Positions 59,699 through 64,000 of a stretch of 64,000 bases of DNA are shown here, one piece after another. The first letter of the stretch is position 1. Every line of letters begins with the position of its first letter. Both the position numbers and the translations under genes were made by a program. The DNA is taken from NCBI RefSeq assembly GCF_003967355.1, contig NZ_BIFH01000015.1:562888-626887 (forward strand), written 5' to 3'. The notes beneath the pieces were generated by a model. The model had not been told where the DNA came from. It was given only the letters and a program-made list of their open reading frames with translations, and made no database searches. Origin of the DNA: Embleya hyalina. GTDB lineage: Bacteria > Actinomycetota > Actinomycetes > Streptomycetales > Streptomycetaceae.

Positions 59699-61078
59699 GT
59701 GGTGTCGACCACCACGCCGTATCAAGCCGATCTCCTACGCGCGGCCCGAAATCACCTCGGCTGGAAGAAGCCCCGTCTCGTCTACGCTCTGCGCCAGGCC
59801 GCCGCGCAGGAAGGCCGCTCCCTGCCCACCGACACATCCCTCCTGCGAAGCATCGCCCGCTGGGAGAACGGCCAGACCTACCCCGCCGACTACGTCGAGC
59901 TGCTGGTGAAGGTCTACGGCCAGCCGGCCCATCGACTCGGGTTGGCTGACGCGCCGGCCGCTCCAGAGACCCCAGGGACGGTCTACCCGACCACCCCCAC
60001 AGACAGCGTTGAAGCACTCACGGCGTTGTGGCGCACCGATCTCGCACCCGGTAGCGACATGCAGACGCTGTCCCCAGACCCAGCCGCCTGGAACGCGGCG
60101 CCGCTCGCCTGGCTCGTTTCCGGACAGCAAGAGCAGTTACCGAATTCCCGAACCCGCACCCAGGTAGGGATGTCAGACGTCGAAGCCGTCCGTGCAACGG
60201 TTGACGTCTACGCCGACTTGGACAACCGCTTCGGGGGCGGGCACGGCCGCCGAGCCTTGATCCAGTACCTGAACGGGGACGTTGCCGAATTGCTGACCGC
60301 GCGAAGCACGGAGCCGGTGGGCCGCTCCCTGTTCGGCACAGTCGCGGAAGCCACGCTTCTCGCCGGGTGGATGAGCTACGACAGCGGCCACCACGGCTTG
60401 GCCCAGCGCTACTTCATCCAAGCCCTCCGCCTGGCCCAGGCCGCCGAGGATCGCCGTCTCGCGGGAAGCGTCCTCTCCGCGATGAGCCATCAGGCCACCT
60501 ACCTCGGCCGCTTCACCGAGGCAGCCAACTTGGCCCGCGCCGCCCAGCTCGGTACCACAGGCCACGCAACCCCAACCCTGACCGCACAGTTCCTCGCGAT
60601 GGAGGCCCGAGCGCTCTCCCGAGTCGGCGACCACGCCGGATGCAACACAGCCTTGACCCGATCAACGACGATCTTCGAACGCACCAAACCGGGTGAAGAC
60701 CCGGAGTGGATCGGCTACTTCGACCAGGCGGAGCTGTCCGCCGAACTCGGCCACTGCTTCCGCGACATGGGCCAGGCCCAGCAAGCCACCACATACGCGG
60801 AACTGTGTCTCGGCGGCACGGACGGCCGCTACGTCCGCAGCGACTTCTTCGCGACCATGGTCCTGGCCGAAGCCCACCTGACAGCCGGAGAACCCGAACT
60901 CGCCTGCCGCAGCGCCCTCACCGCACTGAAACTCGGGCAACAGCTCAAGTCCGCCCGATGTGTGACGTATCTGTCGGAATTCCGCTCGAAGTTGGCAGGG
61001 TTCGCAACCTCAGCTCCAGTTGCCGAATTCCTGGAGGAGGCCGAGAGCCACCGCCTGTGGCAGCAGACCGCGAGTTGA
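59699..61078 (+). CDS. XRE-family regulator with TPR-like sensor domain
   Basis: A 459-aa protein. Residues 1-75 are a helix-turn-helix (LLRAARNHLGWKKPRLVYAL, LLRSIARWENGQTYPADYVE), followed by a disordered link and from about 155 on TPR-like helical repeats (VAEATLLAGWMSYDSGHHG, AAEDRRLAGSVLSAMSHQA, LARAAQL). Such regulators in Streptomyces sense small molecules or peptides and often govern plasmid or element functions. It starts at GTG 59699. Confidence 0.85.
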   Translation: MVSTTTPYQADLLRAARNHLGWKKPRLVYALRQAAAQEGRSLPTDTSLLRSIARWENGQTYPADYVELLVKVYGQPAHRLGLADAPAAPETPGTVYPTTPTDSVEALTALWRTDLAPGSDMQTLSPDPAAWNAAPLAWLVSGQQEQLPNSRTRTQVGMSDVEAVRATVDVYADLDNRFGGGHGRRALIQYLNGDVAELLTARSTEPVGRSLFGTVAEATLLAGWMSYDSGHHGLAQRYFIQALRLAQAAEDRRLAGSVLSAMSHQATYLGRFTEAANLARAAQLGTTGHATPTLTAQFLAMEARALSRVGDHAGCNTALTRSTTIFERTKPGEDPEWIGYFDQAELSAELGHCFRDMGQAQQATTYAELCLGGTDGRYVRSDFFATMVLAEAHLTAGEPELACRSALTALKLGQQLKSARCVTYLSEFRSKLAGFATSAPVAEFLEEAESHRLWQQTAS

Positions 61079-61085
61079 TCCGCCC

Positions 61086-62003
61086 TCAGAACGGTTTCCA
61101 CCCGTGCCGGTCGGCACCGGTCCGCAGGTCCGACATGCGCCGCTCGACCTCCACCGTCACCGCAGCGTTGCCGGCCATGTTCTGCGTCAGCCACACGGTC
61201 ATCATCAACTCACGCATGTCCGCCAGGACCGGGTAGCCGTACCAGTTCATGACGTCGAACCCGTAGGCGTTCACGAACGCCTCGTACTCGGCGCGGCTGT
61301 GCCACCCGTACCGCTCGTAGTACATCGCGGTCAGCACCAAGTCCCACTCACGCGGCCCGAGCGCGAACCCGTCCAAGTCGATGAGGACAGCCCGCCCCGC
61401 GTCGTCGACGAGCGCGTTCCCGACGTTCGCGTCCCCATGCACGAGCCCGAAGGGAAGGACGAACTCCAGAGCGTCGTACCGCTTCCGAAGCTCCTCCGCC
61501 CGCTGCCGAAGAAACCCACGGTCCTCATCGCCCAACGCCACCGCGGCGTCGATCCGCCCCCAGGTCGCCGCCAACGGCTCCAGATACGGCAGCCCCAGCG
61601 ACTCCGGCTCCTCCAACCAGTGCAACCGCCGCAGCAGCTCGGCCAACGCGACCACACCCGCGAACAGCTCCTCCTCGGCCACCAGCTCCCAGAACGTCAC
61701 CACACGCCCATCAACCACGAGCGGTTGCCGCACCCGCGACATGACCCGCACCGCCGGAAACCCCACCTCGGCAAGCCACCGAGCAGCAGCCACGGTCCGC
61801 TCATGCTCATCGATTCGGTCCGCCGACCGTGCCACCCGCACCACAACCGGATCACACAACCGGAAAACAGCGTTCTCCCCAAGCCGCAGCAGAGCCGCCC
61901 CCTCAGCGCTCAGCCCGGCCACGGCACACGCCGAGCCCAACACCTCCCAAGCATGCTCCGCAGTGAACGCCCCACCGGCCCCAGACACCCCGCCATCCGC
62001 CAT
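61086..62003 (-). CDS. Aminoglycoside phosphotransferase-fold protein
   Basis: A 305-aa APH/choline-kinase-fold protein. The catalytic loop LVHGDANVGNALVD gives Asp191 and Asn196, and VLIDLDGFALGPREWDL is the DFG-like metal motif. An N-terminal nucleotide region with LGENAVFRLCDPVVVRVAR is present. The family phosphorylates antibiotics or small metabolites; resistance cannot be claimed from motifs. It is convergent with the XRE-TPR gene. Confidence 0.88.
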   Translation of the reverse strand: MADGGVSGAGGAFTAEHAWEVLGSACAVAGLSAEGAALLRLGENAVFRLCDPVVVRVARSADRIDEHERTVAAARWLAEVGFPAVRVMSRVRQPLVVDGRVVTFWELVAEEELFAGVVALAELLRRLHWLEEPESLGLPYLEPLAATWGRIDAAVALGDEDRGFLRQRAEELRKRYDALEFVLPFGLVHGDANVGNALVDDAGRAVLIDLDGFALGPREWDLVLTAMYYERYGWHSRAEYEAFVNAYGFDVMNWYGYPVLADMRELMMTVWLTQNMAGNAAVTVEVERRMSDLRTGADRHGWKPF

Positions 62004-62326
62004 ACCGCGAAGCTACCCGCATCCCGTGCCCTGTCGACCCACCAACGGTGCCCAATCAACCATTGCCGAATTTGGCTCTACTGGATTCAAGGGCGCCGCG
62101 CTTCGCGCGCCGCATGGGGTCACGCCGCGCGTGCGGCGTGACCGCCGGTCACGGCGTCGCCCCATGCGCACGTTCCGTCATCGAAAGGCGCAAGGACTTG
62201 CGATCAACATCTCCCCTGATTCTCAATGCCCCTCATCGCCATGAATCGATCATTTCTCGATTAGACAAGCCAATATCTGATCGATTCACGTCTATATCGC
62301 GATCAAAATTACAACCCGCCATAACC
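62004..62326. other. Spacer with composition boundary and hairpin upstream of TIR gene
   Basis: This 320-bp spacer between divergent genes contains a perfect 11-bp hairpin (62118-62128 with 62133-62143, loop GCGT). From about 62200 the sequence turns abruptly AT-richer (for example 62210-62340) and stays so through the TIR gene. A long open frame through the GC-rich part joins the TIR frame but has no domain or ribosome site. Confidence 0.6.
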
Positions 62327-63481
62327 ATGTATGCTAACCAAATGAACAATGAGCATCCCGTAGGATTTTGGAGCTACACCCATCGCGATGACGAATTGGA
62401 CGATGGCCGAATCCGCCGCCTTGCCCAGTCAATCGGCGACGAGTTCGAGATCATCACAGGCGAAGAACTGAAAGTTTTCGTAGACAAGAAATCAATTGAG
62501 TGGGGTGATGGGTGGCGCATTCGAATTGACACCGCACTTACGAGTAGTACGTTTCTCATCCCCATCATTACTCCAAGATATTTCAAAAGCCAGCAATGTA
62601 GGCGAGAAATCATCACATTTGCCGGACATGCAGCCAGTCTGGGGTTGGACGAGCTGCTTCTTCCTATCCACTACGTAAATGTGCCAGAATTGACTGACAA
62701 TAAGGATGAAGATGAAGTCATAGCACTCATTCGCAAGCGCCAATGGGTTGACTGGCGAGAGCTTCGCCTAGAGGATGAAAAGTCCCCGGAATATCGGAAG
62801 GCAATTAATCAACTAGCTGCACGGCTAAGTAAAATCTTGGAGGAGTCGGCGTCCGTTGAAGCTCCACCTCCCGTTGATCTCGCCAGCGAGGATGACGGCC
62901 CGGGGTTTGTCGAGATTATGGCGACAGCCGAGGCGGCTATGCCGCGTTGGGTCGAAACTCTCCAGTCGCTGACAGACGTCATGACACTCGTCGGATCAGA
63001 AATGAACTGGGCGAGCCAATCATTCACGGAATCAGATTCCAGAAATGCTGGCTTTGCCGGACGGCTTCGTATCTCACAGGAGCTCGCCAAGCGACTCGAT
63101 GGCCCCGCGCAGGAAATGTTGACGCTGGGCTCCAAGTACTCGACCGAACTAATCGACATCGACCCTGCCATTATCAGCATCATCCGATATGCGGCAGAAA
63201 ATAAATTGAATAAGGAAGACAAGCAATCTTTTCGCGAGTTCTTCGAAATTCTTGCAGGATTGATTGCGGCTACTCGCGCCAACGCTCCACATATGCAAGC
63301 TTTCGCAGAAGGGGCACGTAGCACCGCCCAATCAAGCCGGTACATCCGGCCTGTCATGAATATCCTGCAAGCAGCCATCCAGCATGTAATCGATGGCCAG
63401 ACCATCATCGAGGAATGGGATCGACTTCTGAAAGACGTAGATGACGATCCCGAATCCCCTGACGAAGACGTAGATGAATAG
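62327..63481 (+). CDS. TIR-domain protein with unknown C-terminal domain
   Basis: A 384-aa protein. Residues 11-120 are a TIR domain: VGFWSYTHRDDELDDG, VFVDKKSIEWGDGWRIRID, STFLIPIITPRYFKSQQCRR with Glu94 right after, the position of the catalytic Glu in NAD-cleaving TIRs. Residues 180-384 are helical, with MATAEAAMPRWVETLQSL and long hydrophobic helices near 290-350, and an acidic tail (DDDPESPDEDVDE). Bacterial TIR proteins of this kind often act in phage defence. Codon use is AT-richer than all neighbours. No Shine-Dalgarno is seen, so 62342 is an alternative start. Confidence 0.85.
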   Translation: MYANQMNNEHPVGFWSYTHRDDELDDGRIRRLAQSIGDEFEIITGEELKVFVDKKSIEWGDGWRIRIDTALTSSTFLIPIITPRYFKSQQCRREIITFAGHAASLGLDELLLPIHYVNVPELTDNKDEDEVIALIRKRQWVDWRELRLEDEKSPEYRKAINQLAARLSKILEESASVEAPPPVDLASEDDGPGFVEIMATAEAAMPRWVETLQSLTDVMTLVGSEMNWASQSFTESDSRNAGFAGRLRISQELAKRLDGPAQEMLTLGSKYSTELIDIDPAIISIIRYAAENKLNKEDKQSFREFFEILAGLIAATRANAPHMQAFAEGARSTAQSSRYIRPVMNILQAAIQHVIDGQTIIEEWDRLLKDVDDDPESPDEDVDE

Positions 63482-63585
63482 ACCGCAGGGCGTCACCCAG
63501 TTCCTGGCACAATTGCGGGAATGGGGCTCTGCCCCGGACCTGGCCCTCTCTCGGAGGGCGGTCCGGGCATGGCCACTGCGGTTCA

Positions 63586-63765
63586 TGGGTGGTCTTGGGG
63601 CCTAGGCGTTCCCTCCTCGATCGGGCACCGGAGGCGTACCCGGAACCCCAGAGAGGCGCAACGGCAGAGCGCAAGCGTCACGTTGTGAGCCGTTGCGCCC
63701 CTCCGGGAACCCGGGTCCGTGTAGGCATGCCCGATCGAGGAGGGAACCCCCAGACAGACCACCCA
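63586..63765. repeat. Nested ~180-bp palindrome downstream of TIR gene
   Basis: Successive perfect arms nest around one centre: 63586-63595/63756-63765 (10 bp), 63608-63627/63728-63747 (20 bp), 63656-63665/63689-63698 (10 bp), with TCAC-GTT-GTGA near the middle. Such a long folded element could be a miniature transposable element or a structured RNA; it also could terminate the TIR transcript. Confidence 0.7.
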
Positions 63766-64000
63766 CTTGTGGAGCGGGGCAAGCCCAACTTGCGCACTGA
63801 ATGCGAACCGAAATGGGGCGCGGCTCACGGATTCTCGCGGGCGCTTAGGCAAAGAGCGAATGCCTCGCCGCCGGTGAGCGGTTGCGCAGGTCGACTCCAA
63901 GATCGCGGGCGGGTCTTCCGAGCTGGGAATCCGCTGCCGTCGCCTCGGGCGAGGCGATCTCAACAAGCGGGAGGCGTGTGCTCCTCGCCGTGCCAGATGC
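63766..64000. other. Unassigned right end of window
   Basis: No gene can be supported. A minus-strand frame is open to the window edge but has only Arg-rich, unrecognised sequence. CCTCGCCGTGCCAGAT (63983-63998) is nearly the same as CCTCGCGTGCCAGAT at 56865-56879, the end of the integrase remnant. Confidence 0.45.

Larger units (their letters stand above)
56724..64000. mobile_element. Integrated genomic island (left part) at tRNA-Gly(CCC)
   Basis: The segment starts at the tRNA with integrase and excisionase and continues with accessory genes of different composition (XRE-TPR regulator, unknown small genes, APH-fold protein, AT-richer TIR gene). No replication, FtsK-like transfer or spd genes of an actinomycete ICE are seen. 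A second copy of the tRNA 3' end is not found up to 64000, so the right border is outside or was lost. Confidence 0.6.

Noticed and set aside
61086-62003. Antibiotic-resistance gene
   Set aside because: APH fold is clear, but motifs alone do not show an antibiotic substrate, so no resistance call is made.
62048-62326. Upstream extension of the TIR protein
   Set aside because: It crosses a hairpin and a sharp composition boundary, lacks a ribosome site, and precedes the natural start of the TIR fold.
63405-63966. Minus-strand frames after the TIR gene
   Set aside because: They run through the nested palindrome, are Arg-rich and have no family features.

Overview
The window is GC-rich chromosomal DNA of a Streptomyces-like actinomycete (order Streptomycetales; the genus cannot be fixed from sequence alone). 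The evidence is GC-rich codon usage with many GTG starts, an Lsr2 protein, a DUF397/Scr1-type regulator pair, an HspR-controlled dnaK operon and clpB with HAIR inverted repeats, a FemX-like peptidoglycan-bridge enzyme, and tyrosine-integrase debris beside a tRNA-Gly.

Layout. 0-14 kb is mainly purine synthesis. purS-purQ-purL form a translationally coupled operon on the minus strand, and purC, purD and purA follow as separate minus-strand units. Between them lie lsr2, two tRNA-Gly genes (UCC and GCC), a protease-dead M48-like membrane protein, a GntR regulator and a class III aminotransferase. 14-31 kb is mixed core metabolism and envelope: a degenerate diacylglycerol-kinase-like protein, DUF3151 and class II fructose-bisphosphate aldolase, an ECF sigma factor with a membrane sensor, a CoA-disulfide-reductase-like flavoprotein opposite a DedA protein, pyrE, an SRPBCC protein, divergent murJ and femX-like genes, a membrane spermidine-synthase-like protein with DUF2617, a class I aminotransferase, a YbjN protein and a DraRnl-type RNA ligase.

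31.6-40.7 kb is accessory. It starts with a 334-bp-armed inverted repeat built of 121-bp units. It continues with a DUF397/Scr1 regulator pair, small unknown proteins, a DUF6247 antitoxin-like gene followed by a truncated toxin, a cupin, and a minus-strand run of four paralogous single-pass membrane proteins with Pro/Gly/Gln/Tyr-rich cytoplasmic tails. 40.9-56.6 kb returns to core: dnaK-grpE-dnaJ-hspR with two HAIR operators, a lipoprotein metallophosphoesterase, a P-loop kinase, clpB with its own HAIR operator, an EtfD-like Fe-S membrane protein, a Yip1-family protein with another Q/G/P-rich tail, a small primase/polymerase-like protein, a phosphoribosyltransferase and dcd.

56.7-64 kb looks like an integrated genomic island. 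It begins at tRNA-Gly(CCC) with a tyrosine integrase gene broken by two frameshifts and an intact excisionase. Next come three small minus-strand genes facing a TPR-containing XRE regulator across a TGACAAGG palindrome, an aminoglycoside-phosphotransferase-fold protein, and a clearly AT-richer gene for a TIR-domain protein followed by a nested palindrome of about 180 bp. No transfer or replication genes of a conjugative element are visible, and the right end is not in the window.

The best candidates for something undescribed are the TIR protein with its uncharacterised C-terminal half, the four-paralog membrane cluster, the 121-bp-unit inverted repeat and the nested palindrome beside the TIR gene. 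Function calls rest on reading motifs by eye; no database search was possible.
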